NCBI GenBank assembly: GCA_943788635.1
Contig: CALSRA010000003.1
Span: 1 to 64,000 of the forward strand
Direction of reading: 5' to 3'
DNA from: an uncultured Alphaproteobacteria bacterium
GTDB lineage: Bacteria > Pseudomonadota > Alphaproteobacteria > UBA8366 > GCA-2717185
Length of the DNA: 64,000 bases
The translations under genes were made by a program, and so were the position numbers. Below, one piece after another: positions 53,761-62,779 of the stretch (its first letter is position 1; each line of letters starts with the position of its first letter). Below the pieces are notes generated by a model that searched no databases, was not told where the DNA came from, and saw nothing but the letters and a program-made list of their open reading frames with translations.

Positions 53761-55122
53761 TTATGAAGATACGTCGCGAGCGAGGTTGTCGAGTAACCGC
53801 ATGACCTCGGTGGAGGCTTCGCCCGCGATGCGAACCTTTTCGATCGCGCCGGGCAGGTCGTCCGCCTGGTAGCATTTGGCGGCCTCGATTCCGGCGGCAT
53901 GCACCTTTCGATGTGGTTCTTTCAGGCTGGCCCAGTTCGGGTGCTGGGTCAGTTTGGCATCGGTCTGACTGTCATACCATTTGCCGAGGCGGCAGGTATG
54001 GTGATCGGCAAGCTCACTGGGGTTCAGGGCGGCGCGCCCGGCAAGCATCTGTGAAAGCTTGCGCATCCAGATCATGTGATCCGACTTCGCCGCGTGAATG
54101 GTTGCATAGGGCAGGCCGCGGCTGGTCAAATCGTTGATGCTTTCGACGATGGGCCCTTCGGTCGCTTCCAGGATGTCGATGACATTTTCGACGCTTTCAA
54201 CATTCGCCGTACTCATGTCGGCGATTGTCGAAATACCATCTGAAATTTCCCTGTACGCACCATTTTGCCGGTCCAGTATTTGCGCTATTTCCTGCATTTT
54301 GGCATCGACTTCGCCAACGCGGGTACTGACCTCGCCCATTTCACGGGCCGATGCGGAAATGGTCTCGTTGCCTTCCTTGACGGCGGCCGTGCCTGCTTCC
54401 ATCGATGTGACGATCGTGGTCATCTCGCTTTGCAGGTTCGCGATCCTGTCGCGAATGTTTTCCGTCGCTTTGGCTGTCTGGCTGGCGAGGTTTTTCACTT
54501 CGCCCGCGACAACCGCGAAGCCCTTGCCGGCGTTACCGGCCCGGGCTGCCTCGATGGTCGCATTCAGGGCCAGCAGGTTTGTCTGGCTCGAAATTGCTTC
54601 GATTTCGCCGATCATGTCGCCGATCTGCTCGGAGACCTCGGACAATCCGCTCACCTTCTGGGTGGCATCCTCGACGGCGCTCGCTATCTCGTCCATCGCC
54701 GCACCGACGCGATCTGATGCAGACAGACTCTGGCGCGCCGCGTCGGAAACCCCTTTGACCTGGTCGGCCGCACTGCTGCTGTTTTCCGAAATATCGCGGG
54801 CAGCGGCGACAAGGTCGGTCACGGCATCCGAGATAGTCTGGGTGCGGCCATCGACTTCGCGGATGGAACGGATCATTTCAGCGACGCCTGTGACACCCTC
54901 GTTCGCCGTTACGGACATATCCACGGTTCGTCGCAGATTATCCAGTCCCTGTTGGGCAATCCGTTCGGCGAGGGCGACGAATTTGAGGGTCAGGGGATCG
55001 TGCCCCGATGGCATGTCGGCGCCATTGTCGGACAGGAGGATATCTAACCGCTGGTTGATGTCGTCCAGGTATTCACTGTCCATGCTGTCGCTGGACATCG
55101 TTGACATTGCGCCTTGCGCCAT
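53761..55122 (-). CDS. Soluble methyl-accepting chemotaxis protein with CZB zinc domain
   Basis: A 453-residue receptor without membrane segments. ATG 55122 is preferred because GGAG stands just upstream; a TTG at 55137 would add five residues. A helical N-terminal part is followed by the MCP signalling domain, whose hairpin tip is [43 protein letters not shown] (about residues 186-228). The C-terminal 110 residues form a CZB domain: [18 protein letters not shown], then [12 protein letters not shown] and HRKVHAAG, with the His3-Cys zinc set. Such receptors sense zinc, pH or hypochlorous acid in the cytoplasm. It ends 10 bp from bfr, convergent. Confidence 0.87.
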   Translation of the reverse strand: MAQGAMSTMSSDSMDSEYLDDINQRLDILLSDNGADMPSGHDPLTLKFVALAERIAQQGLDNLRRTVDMSVTANEGVTGVAEMIRSIREVDGRTQTISDAVTDLVAAARDISENSSSAADQVKGVSDAARQSLSASDRVGAAMDEIASAVEDATQKVSGLSEVSEQIGDMIGEIEAISSQTNLLALNATIEAARAGNAGKGFAVVAGEVKNLASQTAKATENIRDRIANLQSEMTTIVTSMEAGTAAVKEGNETISASAREMGEVSTRVGEVDAKMQEIAQILDRQNGAYREISDGISTIADMSTANVESVENVIDILEATEGPIVESINDLTSRGLPYATIHAAKSDHMIWMRKLSQMLAGRAALNPSELADHHTCRLGKWYDSQTDAKLTQHPNWASLKEPHRKVHAAGIEAAKCYQADDLPGAIEKVRIAGEASTEVMRLLDNLARDVSS

Positions 55123-55242
55123 TTTCACCCGCTCCAAGAATTTGCCTTAACAAGCGGGAAAATCTAGCGGGCAGGTATTAATGGTAAGTTTATAGCCGTG
55201 GCGTGACGATTATTTTCCGCGATGGATCCCGAAGGTGGAAAA

Positions 55243-55395
55243 TTATTCGGTGCCGGTTTCGCGCTTTACCGCGTTGGAAGCAGGCGCTGCGCCGCTTTGT
55301 GCCGTTTTCTCGGTTCTGTCGCGCTCATTCCGCTCGGCGAGGGCGGTTAGTGCCTTCAACAGAGTCTTGGGTTTCATCTGCGACCACTGGTTCAT
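55243..55395 (-). CDS. Small hypothetical protein downstream of bfd
   Basis: A 50-residue frame, MNQWSQMKPKTLLKALTALA then ERNERDRTEKTAQSG and a tail ending VKRETGTE. The charged N-terminal helix and polar disordered tail have no match I know. It starts 8 bp after the bfd stop on the same strand, with ATG 55395, so it is probably co-transcribed with bfd. Codon use fits the chromosome and the opposite-strand frames look unnatural. A spurious frame cannot be excluded. Confidence 0.45.
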   Translation of the reverse strand: MNQWSQMKPKTLLKALTALAERNERDRTEKTAQSGAAPASNAVKRETGTE

Positions 55396-55403
55396 TGCGC
55401 GCC

Positions 55404-55601
55404 CTAAACGGTTTCGCGCAGGCGGGAATCAACGGGGGCCATGGGTTCGGTATCAATCATATCCTGGGCGAATTCCAGACATTTGCCACATTGCGGACCA
55501 TTGCCAAGCTCGCTGTAGGCCTGCCGGGCGCAACGGATGCCCTGTCTGGCAAGTGCCTTGATATCCGCGTCCCGGTATCTGTTGCAAATACATACGTACA
55601 C
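55404..55601 (-). CDS. bfd: Bacterioferritin-associated ferredoxin
   Basis: A 65-residue [2Fe-2S] protein. The GTG at 55601 is taken as start because GGAG lies 7 bases before it and the product then begins MYVCICN, as in known Bfd proteins; an upstream ATG at 55616 would place the ribosome site inside the gene. The cluster ligands follow C-x-C-x31-C-x2-C: Cys4, Cys6, Cys38 and Cys41 (LGNGPQCGKC). Bfd reduces the ferric core of bacterioferritin so that iron is released under starvation. A Fur-like site lies 41 bp upstream, consistent with induction when iron is low. Confidence 0.88.
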   Translation of the reverse strand: MYVCICNRYRDADIKALARQGIRCARQAYSELGNGPQCGKCLEFAQDMIDTEPMAPVDSRLRETV

Positions 55602-55641
55602 GACATTTCTCCACATTGACGATGCACAGCTTGTTGCAAAC

Positions 55642-55660
55642 GATAATGATTGTCAATTGC
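55642..55660. promoter_or_regulatory. Fur-box-like site upstream of bfd
   Basis: GATAATGATTGTCAATTGC matches the Fur consensus at 13 of 19 positions, with the first nine exact (GATAATGAT). It lies 41 bp before the bfd start and about 90 bp before the divergent alpha/beta hydrolase, so it could control both. Confidence 0.6.
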
Positions 55661-55748
55661 GAAATGTATTGCGGACCGGGCATCGCGCGCCGCGTTGTCG
55701 GTGTAGTATCAGCGGTGGGAAGCGAATATCCGTAGACGGAGGACCGGG

Positions 55749-56564
55749 ATGAGCATGCGCAAGGTTGGCAATACGGCGGTATCGGTTGACGGAACGGGGC
55801 CGGCGGTCGCCCTGGTGCATGGCATGGGTCTGAACCAGGACATGTGGCAGGGGATGCTGCCGGCGCTGGCCGCGCGTTTCGCGGTGATCCGGTATGACCT
55901 TCTGGGTCATGGGGAAAGCACGGCGCCACCGACGCCTTGTACGCTTGGTGATCTGGTCGCGCAGCTTGAAACGCTTCTGGCGGCGTTGGATATCGATCAC
56001 GCGGCCATCGTCGGTTTTTCGCTGGGCGGTACGCTGGCGCAGGCATTCGCGGTCGATCACCCGGAACGAACCAGGGCCATCGCTGTCCTGAATTCGGCTT
56101 ACCGGCGCGATGTCGCGCAGCGTGACGCGATGCTCGAACGGCTGCGGCTTTCCGAAGCGGCGGGGCCGGCGGCAACAGTCGATGCGGCGCTGGAACGCTG
56201 GTTCACATCGGAGTTTGCCCAAGGGAGGCCCGACGTGCTCGATCAGGTGCGGCGCTGGATGCTGGCGAACGACCCGGCTGATTATGCGACGCTGTATCGG
56301 GTGCTGGCGGAAGGGTACGCAGCGCCGGTTGCGGATGGCCGCATCCTGGCTGACGCCATTGGCGATATTGCCTGCCCGGCACTAATTTTGACCGGCGAAG
56401 AGGACCGCAACAGCACGCCGGACATGACCCACGACATGGCCGCTGCCATCCCTGGCGCCACCGCAGCGGTTGTGCCCGGGTTACGGCATATGGGGCTGGC
56501 CGAACAACCGGATCGGTTTACCGATATTCTGATCCCGTTCCTGGACAGGGCGCTGGCCTCATGA
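55749..56564 (+). CDS. Alpha/beta hydrolase (3-oxoadipate enol-lactonase-like)
   Basis: A 271-residue alpha/beta hydrolase. VALVHGMGLNQDMW is the oxyanion-hole H-G-x-G segment, VIRYDLLGHGES the second strand motif, and IVGFSLGGTLAQ the nucleophile elbow G-x-S-x-G. The acid and His are expected in LILTGEEDRNSTP and GLRHMGLAEQP, and both are present. The overall sequence resembles PcaD lactonases, but many related esterases share it, and no protocatechuate gene is close. The stop overlaps the NnrS gene (ATGA), so they form a two-gene operon. A Fur-like site lies upstream. Confidence 0.78.
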   Translation: MSMRKVGNTAVSVDGTGPAVALVHGMGLNQDMWQGMLPALAARFAVIRYDLLGHGESTAPPTPCTLGDLVAQLETLLAALDIDHAAIVGFSLGGTLAQAFAVDHPERTRAIAVLNSAYRRDVAQRDAMLERLRLSEAAGPAATVDAALERWFTSEFAQGRPDVLDQVRRWMLANDPADYATLYRVLAEGYAAPVADGRILADAIGDIACPALILTGEEDRNSTPDMTHDMAAAIPGATAAVVPGLRHMGLAEQPDRFTDILIPFLDRALAS

Positions 56565-57745
56565 CACCAGCGGCAAAGGGCGCAACGCCCGAATGGCAGT
56601 TCGCCGGCGCGGCGATATTCGACCATGGCTTCCGGCCGTTCTTTTTCGCTGCGGGGTTCTGGGGCGCGCTGTCGATGCTGCTGTGGCTGCCGGTTTTCGA
56701 AGGAACAATGGCGTTGCCGACGGCGTTCGACCCGGTTTCCTGGCATGTGCATGAAATGCTGTTCGGCTTCGTGGCGGCGGCGATTGCCGGTTTCCTGTTG
56801 ACCGCGATCCCGAACTGGACCGGGCGCAAGCCGCTGCAGGGCGCGCCGCTGATGATATTGTTCGCGATCTGGGTGCTCGGGCGGGGGGCGGTGGCGTTCT
56901 CTGACCTGATTGGCAGCGGTGTTGCGGCTGTTTGTGATCTGGCCTTTCTTGCGTCCCTGATCGCGTTTGTGCTGCGTGAAATTTTGGCCGGGCGGAACTG
57001 GCGCAACCTGCCGATACCGGTAGCGCTGTCGGGGCTGCTGGCGGCCAACGCCATGATCCATGCGGAAGTGACGGAACTGGCGATGCTGGGCGAATACGGC
57101 TGGCGGCTGGGCATCGCTGTCGTGACCATGCTGATCGGCCTTATTGGCGGACGGGTCGTCCCCGCCTTTACCCGCAACTGGCTCGCCAAACGCGGGGAGA
57201 CCCGGTTGCCGGCGTCATTTGGTGTGATCGACGGGATCGCGCTGGCACTGGCGGCGGTCGGGCTGTGCGCCTGGGTCGTGGGGACCGATGCAGTCGTCAG
57301 CGGCGGGCTGTTGCTGGGGGGCGGCGTGGCGATGACAGTCCGGCTGGCGCGCTGGGGCGGGTATCGGACCCTGGCGGAGCCGCTGGTCTGGTCGCTGCAT
57401 GCGGGGTTTGCCTGGGTGCCCATCGGTCTGCTGTTGTCCGGGGTGGCGTTGCTATGGCCGGCGATAGTGCCGTCATCGGCCGGGGTGCATGCGCTGACCG
57501 CCGGTGCCTTCGGATCGATGATCCTGGCCATGATGACGCGGGCCACACTTGGGCATAGCGGGCGGGACCTTGTCGCGGATGCAACGACGACAGCGATCTA
57601 CGGGCTTATCGGGCTGGCCGCAATTCTGCGGGTCGCGGCGGCATTCTTGCCCGACATGGCAATACTGTGGGCCGCCGCCGCAGCCTGGGTCGCCGCCTTC
57701 GGCCTGTTCACACTGTCTTACGGGCGGTTATTGCTCACCCGCTAG
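56561..57745 (+). CDS. nnrS: NnrS family membrane protein
   Basis: A 394-residue inner-membrane protein with about twelve hydrophobic helices. FDHGFRPFFFAAGFWGALSMLLWLP at the N-terminus, then WHVHEMLFGFVAAAIAGFLLTAIPNWTG, RVVPAFTRNWLAKRG and MTRATLGHSGRDL are the signature stretches of NnrS, which binds haem and copper and helps cells resist nitric oxide. The conserved His residues in those stretches are the likely metal ligands. No denitrification gene is adjacent. It overlaps the hydrolase stop by 4 bp and also overlaps the convergent SDR stop by 4 bp. Confidence 0.88.
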   Translation: MTPAAKGATPEWQFAGAAIFDHGFRPFFFAAGFWGALSMLLWLPVFEGTMALPTAFDPVSWHVHEMLFGFVAAAIAGFLLTAIPNWTGRKPLQGAPLMILFAIWVLGRGAVAFSDLIGSGVAAVCDLAFLASLIAFVLREILAGRNWRNLPIPVALSGLLAANAMIHAEVTELAMLGEYGWRLGIAVVTMLIGLIGGRVVPAFTRNWLAKRGETRLPASFGVIDGIALALAAVGLCAWVVGTDAVVSGGLLLGGGVAMTVRLARWGGYRTLAEPLVWSLHAGFAWVPIGLLLSGVALLWPAIVPSSAGVHALTAGAFGSMILAMMTRATLGHSGRDLVADATTTAIYGLIGLAAILRVAAAFLPDMAILWAAAAAWVAAFGLFTLSYGRLLLTR

Positions 57746-58485
57746 CTGGCGGTGGCGCCGCCGTCGACGATCAGTTCGGTTCCCGTGATGAAGGATGCTT
57801 CATCCGATGCCAGGAAGACGATGGCGTTGGCGACTTCCTCCGGCTGCGCAAAACGGCCCAGCGGGATGCCGGCGAAGCGTTCGGCGCGGATTGCTTCGGG
57901 GACGGCTTCGTAGCCCATGACGGTTTCGACCGGGCCGGGATGGACCGAATTGCAGCGGATGCCGTCCTTTGCATAGGTCATCGCAACGGATTTGCTCATC
58001 AGCCGCACCGCGCCTTTGGAGGCGCCGTAATGCGATGAGAGTGATGCGCGGATGCCGGCCGTGGAGGAGATATTGACAATGGAGCCGCCGCCGCTGTCGC
58101 GCATCGCCGACAGCACCGATTTACAGCCCAGGAAGACGCCCTTGGCGTTTACATCCATGATCAGGTCCCATTCGGCTTCGCTGATCTCGTGCATCGGCTT
58201 GCGCTGATAGACGCCGGCATTGTTGACCAGAATATCGAGCCGCCCATGGGCATCGGTCAGCGCCTTGACGGCGGCATCCCAGTCGGCGGCTTTGGTGACA
58301 TCGAGATTCAGGTAGGTGACCGATTGTCCGGCTGCGGTCAGTTCGGCGGCCAGTTTCTCACCGGCTTCCGCGGCGATGTCGCCCAGCCCCACATGGGCGC
58401 CTTCCGCGGCCAGCCGCCGGACCGTTGCTTCGCCGATTCCCCGGTGTCCGCCGGATACCAGCGCAACTTTTCCTTTGAGTGTCAT
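57742..58485 (-). CDS. SDR family oxidoreductase (glucose 1-dehydrogenase-like)
   Basis: A 247-residue classical short-chain dehydrogenase. MTLKGKVALVSGGHRGIGEATVRRLAAEG holds the cofactor loop, NNAGVY the N-A-G motif, NISSTAGI the catalytic Ser and YGASKGAV the Y-x-x-x-K pair. CNSVHPGPVETVMG and the C-terminal FLASDEASFITGTELIVDGGATA are typical of the family. Asp at the end of the second strand (GLGDIAAEAGEK) suggests NAD rather than NADP. Substrate unknown. It lies 32 bp downstream of the agmatinase gene on the same strand and could be co-transcribed with it. Confidence 0.85.
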   Translation of the reverse strand: MTLKGKVALVSGGHRGIGEATVRRLAAEGAHVGLGDIAAEAGEKLAAELTAAGQSVTYLNLDVTKAADWDAAVKALTDAHGRLDILVNNAGVYQRKPMHEISEAEWDLIMDVNAKGVFLGCKSVLSAMRDSGGGSIVNISSTAGIRASLSSHYGASKGAVRLMSKSVAMTYAKDGIRCNSVHPGPVETVMGYEAVPEAIRAERFAGIPLGRFAQPEEVANAIVFLASDEASFITGTELIVDGGATAS

Positions 58486-58517
58486 GGTTATTCCTCCCCC
58501 GTAAAATTACTGGCCGG

Positions 58518-59495
58518 TCAGCGCAACCGGCCGACCGGATTGCCCTTGGCGCCCCTGTTCGCGGCGAGCAGGCAGATGATGTCATGCGCGATGGTGGCGG
58601 CCGCGATCGCTGTTATTTCCGATACGTCATAGGCCGGTGCGACCTCGACCACGTCCGCCCCCGCAATCGCCAGTCCCTCCAGCCCATGCAGTATCCCGAG
58701 CGCCTGGGCCGAGCTGAGCCCGCCCGCGACCGGCGTGCCCGTGCCCGGTGCGAAGGCGGGGTCCAGGCAATCAATATCGAAGGTCAGGTAGACCGTGCTG
58801 TCGCCGAGCCGTTCGCGGATCGCCGCGACCGTGGCGTCGATACCGTGCCGGTGAATCCAGGGTGCTGTGAGGATATCGAACCCGTGGTCGCTGTCATTAT
58901 GAGTGCGAATGCCGACCTGACACGAGCTTGCGGGGTTGATCAGCCCTTCATTGGCGGCACGCAGGAACATCGAGCCGTGATCGAAGCGCTTGCCGTCATC
59001 CTCCCAGGTGTCGCAATGGGCATCGAAATGCAGCAATGAGACGGGGCCATGCTTTTTCGCGATGGCGCGCAGGATCGGATAGGTCACGAAATGGTCGCCG
59101 CCGAGGCTGAGCGGGATAGTGGTGGAGGCGAGGATCGTCGCAATATGGCTCTCGATGGCGTCAACGATGGTTTCCGGGTGATGCGGGTCCAGGAAGCAGT
59201 CGCCGTAATCCACGACTGACAGCGTGTCGAACGGATCGAATCCGAAGGGAAAGGCCTTCAGTTCCGCCAGTTGTACTGATGCTGCGCGGATCGCCCGCGG
59301 ACCCAGCCGCGCACCGGGCCGGCAGGTTACGGCGCCGTCATAGGGAATCCCGCTGACCGCGACATCGACGCCGGCAAGGTCACGCGAATACCGCCGGCGC
59401 AGGAAGCTCAGCGCGCCGCCATAGGTCATTTCCGGCCAGCGGCCCTGGTTTTCCGGTTTCAGGAAGGCCTGATCGCCCTGTTCGTCCGACGTCAT
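58518..59495 (-). CDS. speB: Agmatinase (ureohydrolase family)
   Basis: A 325-residue manganese ureohydrolase. The metal ligands are in LSLGGDHFVTYP (His), LLHFDAHCDTWED (Asp-x-His-x-Asp) and LTFDIDCLDPAFAPGTGTP (Asp-x-Asp), all intact. The last motif matches agmatinases and related guanidino-acid hydrolases. It should split agmatine into putrescine and urea. It is divergent from speA (arginine decarboxylase), which makes the agmatine, with 111 bp between the starts. The pair gives a complete arginine-to-putrescine route. Relatives act on guanidinobutyrate, but the neighbour favours agmatine. Confidence 0.87.
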   Translation of the reverse strand: MTSDEQGDQAFLKPENQGRWPEMTYGGALSFLRRRYSRDLAGVDVAVSGIPYDGAVTCRPGARLGPRAIRAASVQLAELKAFPFGFDPFDTLSVVDYGDCFLDPHHPETIVDAIESHIATILASTTIPLSLGGDHFVTYPILRAIAKKHGPVSLLHFDAHCDTWEDDGKRFDHGSMFLRAANEGLINPASSCQVGIRTHNDSDHGFDILTAPWIHRHGIDATVAAIRERLGDSTVYLTFDIDCLDPAFAPGTGTPVAGGLSSAQALGILHGLEGLAIAGADVVEVAPAYDVSEITAIAAATIAHDIICLLAANRGAKGNPVGRLR

Positions 59496-59606
59496 GGATT
59501 TCGTTCCGTAAGCGCGGGGCGTGGCTGCCCGCTACGGCATTGTCGATCAAAGCGAGGGGCGCTTCAACATGTCTCCTGCGAGAGGACGAAATTACTTGTT
59601 TTCCGC

Positions 59607-61580
59607 ATGGATCGCGATATGTACAGCCCTGTTGGGGGGCCGCATCCGGCCGCCGGGAAAGAGAAAAAACTGATGGATGACGGAACGCTCGCTACTGCCG
59701 AAGACCTCTACCGTATCGGGCGGTGGGGCGAAGGGTTTTTCGGCGTTGATGATGCCGGGCGGATGCAGGTACTGCCGGTCATCGGCAATGACACGGTACG
59801 CATCACCATCCAGGAGGTGGTCGAGGAACTGACGGAAAAGAATGTCCAGTTCCCGATCGTGCTGCGCTTCCACGACATCCTCAAGAACCGGGTGCGGCAG
59901 ATCAACGAAAGTTTCGCGACGGCTATCACTGATGCGGAGTATGGCGGCGTCTATCGCGGTGTCTACCCGATCAAGGTCAACCAGATGCGCGAGGTCGTGG
60001 ACGAAATCGTCGATGCCGGCAAGCCGTATCACTACGGGCTGGAAGCGGGATCGAAGCCGGAACTGATGGCGGTGCTCTCCTATGATGTGGGCGATGAGGC
60101 GCTGACCATCTGCAACGGCTACAAGGACGAGGAATTCCTGCGGCTGGCCCTGCTGGGCAACAAGCTGGGCCGCAAACTCATCGTCGTGGTCGAGAAGTTT
60201 TCGGAGATCGCGCCGCTGCTGCGCCTGGCGGGCGAAATGGATGTGCGGCCGATGATCGGGCTGCGCATCAAGATGCGGGTGAAGACCGAAGGAAGGTGGA
60301 GCGGGTCGAGCGGCGAACGCGCCAAGTTTGGGCTGACGACCTCGGAAATCCTCAATGCCATCGCCTTCATCCAGGAACAGGGTTACGGCGACTGCATCCA
60401 GTTGCTGCATTTCCATATCGGCAGCCAGTTGTCCGATATTCGTTTTGTCGAGGACGCGGTGCAGGAAGCGGCCCGTATCTATGCCCGCCTCCGCAAGCGC
60501 GGCATTCCGTTGCAGTACCTCGATATCGGTGGCGGGCTGGGTGTCGACTATGACGGCAGCCGGTCGAGCGGCGATTCGTCGATGAACTATTCGCTCGCCG
60601 AATATGCCAGCAGCGTCGTGCACAGCGTGAAGCAGATCTGCGACCTGGAAGAGGTCGATCACCCGAACCTGGTCAGCGAAAGCGGCCGCGCCGTGGTGGC
60701 GCATCATTCCTGCGTGATCATGAAGGTGATCGGGGAGATCGCCAATGGCGCCAATGGCGTTGCGACCGACGCGGAAGAGGGCGAGCATTTCCTGGTGACG
60801 GAAATACGCGACCTCTGCGACGAACTCGCCGAGCACTGTAATTATCAGGAAGCCTGGAACCGGGCATCGCGGGTGATGGAAAGCGTGCTGGAAGGGTTCA
60901 AGCTGGGCGTTGTCCGGCTGGAGGAACTGGCCAAGGTCGAGACACTGTACTGGAAGCTGCTGCGGGCGGTCTCGGAAGGGATGAAATCGGCGGACTTCGT
61001 TCCCGAGGATCTGAAGGACATCGACGAGCTGCTGGCCTCGCAATACCTGTGCAATTTCTCGCTGTTCCAGTCGGCGGCGGACAGCTGGGCGATCGGCCAG
61101 GTGCTGCCCGTGGTGCCGCTGACCCGGCTGGACGAAACGCCGACCAACAACTGCACGCTCGCTGATATTACCTGCGACAGCGACGGCAAGATCGCGCATT
61201 TCATCGGCGAACATGGCGAACAATCAACGGTGCCGCTGCACGAGCTGCGCCCCGGCGAGGATTACTATCTCGGCCTGTTCCTCACCGGCGCCTATCAGGA
61301 TGTGATGGGCGATATGCACAACCTGTTTGGCCGGCTTAACGAGGTGCATGTCTTCTGCGACGACGAGGACCCGACCGATTTCTATATCGAGGAAGTCATC
61401 CCCGGCTCATCCGCCGGGCAGGTGCTGACCATCATGCAATACAACGCCCCCACGATGGCCAACCAGGTCAAGCGTATGATCGACGCGGAAGTCCGCAAGG
61501 GTGTCATTCGCTCCCGCGAAGGCGTCCGGATGACCGATTTCTACGAAGCGTGCCTGAACGGATATACGTATCTGAAGTGA
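59607..61580 (+). CDS. speA: Biosynthetic arginine decarboxylase
   Basis: A 657-residue fold-III PLP enzyme. YRGVYPIKVNQMREVVDEIV contains the PLP-linked Lys, LLHFHIGSQLSDIR the His stacking on the cofactor, YLDIGGGLGVDYDGSRS the phosphate-binding Gly loop, and HVFCDDEDPTDFYIEEVIPGSSAGQVL the C-terminal barrel part. It makes agmatine from arginine. The length is normal for SpeA. ATG 59607 gives an N-terminal extension MDRDMYSPVGGPHPAAGKEK, while ATG 59673 (MDDGTLATAEDLYRIG) is closer to the usual start, so either is possible. It is divergent from speB. The convergent amidohydrolase stop is 9 bp away. Confidence 0.92.
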   Translation: MDRDMYSPVGGPHPAAGKEKKLMDDGTLATAEDLYRIGRWGEGFFGVDDAGRMQVLPVIGNDTVRITIQEVVEELTEKNVQFPIVLRFHDILKNRVRQINESFATAITDAEYGGVYRGVYPIKVNQMREVVDEIVDAGKPYHYGLEAGSKPELMAVLSYDVGDEALTICNGYKDEEFLRLALLGNKLGRKLIVVVEKFSEIAPLLRLAGEMDVRPMIGLRIKMRVKTEGRWSGSSGERAKFGLTTSEILNAIAFIQEQGYGDCIQLLHFHIGSQLSDIRFVEDAVQEAARIYARLRKRGIPLQYLDIGGGLGVDYDGSRSSGDSSMNYSLAEYASSVVHSVKQICDLEEVDHPNLVSESGRAVVAHHSCVIMKVIGEIANGANGVATDAEEGEHFLVTEIRDLCDELAEHCNYQEAWNRASRVMESVLEGFKLGVVRLEELAKVETLYWKLLRAVSEGMKSADFVPEDLKDIDELLASQYLCNFSLFQSAADSWAIGQVLPVVPLTRLDETPTNNCTLADITCDSDGKIAHFIGEHGEQSTVPLHELRPGEDYYLGLFLTGAYQDVMGDMHNLFGRLNEVHVFCDDEDPTDFYIEEVIPGSSAGQVLTIMQYNAPTMANQVKRMIDAEVRKGVIRSREGVRMTDFYEACLNGYTYLK

Positions 61581-61589
61581 CCGGCGCGG

Positions 61590-62663
61590 TTATGACAGCC
61601 GGTAGGCCCTCTTTGCGGTGCCGGCGAACAGCGCCGTCTTTTCATCGGCTGAACAACCCGCCGCGATACGCTTGAACGCGTTCCAGACTGCGGCATAGGT
61701 GACGCCCATTTTCTCCACCGGGAAGTTGCTTTCGAAGGTGCAGCGTTCTGCGCCGAACATTTCGATGGTCGGTGCAATCCATGGACCCCAAAGGTCGGCA
61801 AGTTCCTGCGATGAAACCGGCCGGGCTGCGGTGTGGTAATCGAACACGGCGAGCCGCATCAGCATACCGCCCAGCTTCATCGTGACATTCGGGCATTTCG
61901 CCAGTTCGGTCATTCCCGCCTTCCAGACCGGGAAGACCTCGTCCGTTTTGCCGGTATAGGGGCCGTAGCCCAGCGGCCCGCCGGTATGGTTGACGATGAT
62001 ATTGACGTCGGGATGGGCGCGGGCGAGATCGGTGAGTTCGCCGAGCTGGGTAAAATAGACCCAGGCATCGAGCGACAGGTTCAGCGAGGTCAACACGCCA
62101 AGCCCGGTGCGGAAGTCATCGCGCGCATACAGGCCGGCACCGGTGTCAGCGTGGTGGCTGTTGCCGACGGTGGGGTTCGCGTGCCAGTTCGCCGCGTGCC
62201 GCACCCCGCGAAAGCGCCCGCCACCCGCATGGATCATCGCTTCCAGTGGTGCCCGGGCGTCTTCGCCACGGGTGAGGTCGGTGAAGCCGACGATACCGTT
62301 CGCGGCCATGGTGGTGCCGTACTGGCCGCTTTCGCACATCGCGGCGATCCCGGCGGCGAATTCCACCTCACCGACCGCGCGCATCGCTTCCGGCCCTTTT
62401 GCCCGATACATCGATCCGCATTCGGCGAAAACCGAGCCGATAATGTTATGGCCGGTACTGGTATCCGCCAGGAAGTCCGGCAGCAGGTAGTGGCGGTTCG
62501 GCCGATCCCAGAAATGCTGGTGCGTGTCGATGATCGGCAGATCCGGATCAAGGATCTCTTCGGGTTCCGCCTTCGTCAGCCAGTCGGGGCGTAACGGGTG
62601 GATCTGGCCATAGGCGCCGGGTACCGGCGTATCGGATAATGGGCTGCGTTCGTCGGTCATCAT
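61590..62663 (-). CDS. Amidohydrolase family protein
   Basis: A 357-residue metal-dependent hydrolase of the amidohydrolase 2 group. ATG 62663 is preceded by GGGGGA. LPIIDTHQHFWDRPNRHYLLPDFLAD holds the D-x-H-x-H metal site at about residue 45. RGVRHAANWHANPT, NIIVNHTGGPLGYGPYTG with a further His, and the C-terminal GAERCTFESNFPVEKMG are typical of lactonase-like members such as L-fuconolactonase or 2-pyrone-4,6-dicarboxylate lactonase relatives. Substrate not readable. The frame further upstream to 62945 overlaps the next gene's promoter and is rejected. It is divergent from the thiolase gene, 116 bp apart. Confidence 0.83.
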   Translation of the reverse strand: MMTDERSPLSDTPVPGAYGQIHPLRPDWLTKAEPEEILDPDLPIIDTHQHFWDRPNRHYLLPDFLADTSTGHNIIGSVFAECGSMYRAKGPEAMRAVGEVEFAAGIAAMCESGQYGTTMAANGIVGFTDLTRGEDARAPLEAMIHAGGGRFRGVRHAANWHANPTVGNSHHADTGAGLYARDDFRTGLGVLTSLNLSLDAWVYFTQLGELTDLARAHPDVNIIVNHTGGPLGYGPYTGKTDEVFPVWKAGMTELAKCPNVTMKLGGMLMRLAVFDYHTAARPVSSQELADLWGPWIAPTIEMFGAERCTFESNFPVEKMGVTYAAVWNAFKRIAAGCSADEKTALFAGTAKRAYRLS

Positions 62664-62779
62664 GTGTTCCCCCGGCGGAATTGATTGCGCGGAACGGTAG
62701 TGGCTGGCGTGGCTTGCCGCAAGCCGGGCCGCACCGGTACAGTTCCCGCACGAACCCTCCCACCGTATGAGGCCAAGCC

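Noticed and set aside
59592..61223. A 543-codon minus-strand frame
   Set aside because: It is antisense to speA, which has all PLP-enzyme motifs. The antisense translation is Arg/His/Gln rich without recognisable domains.
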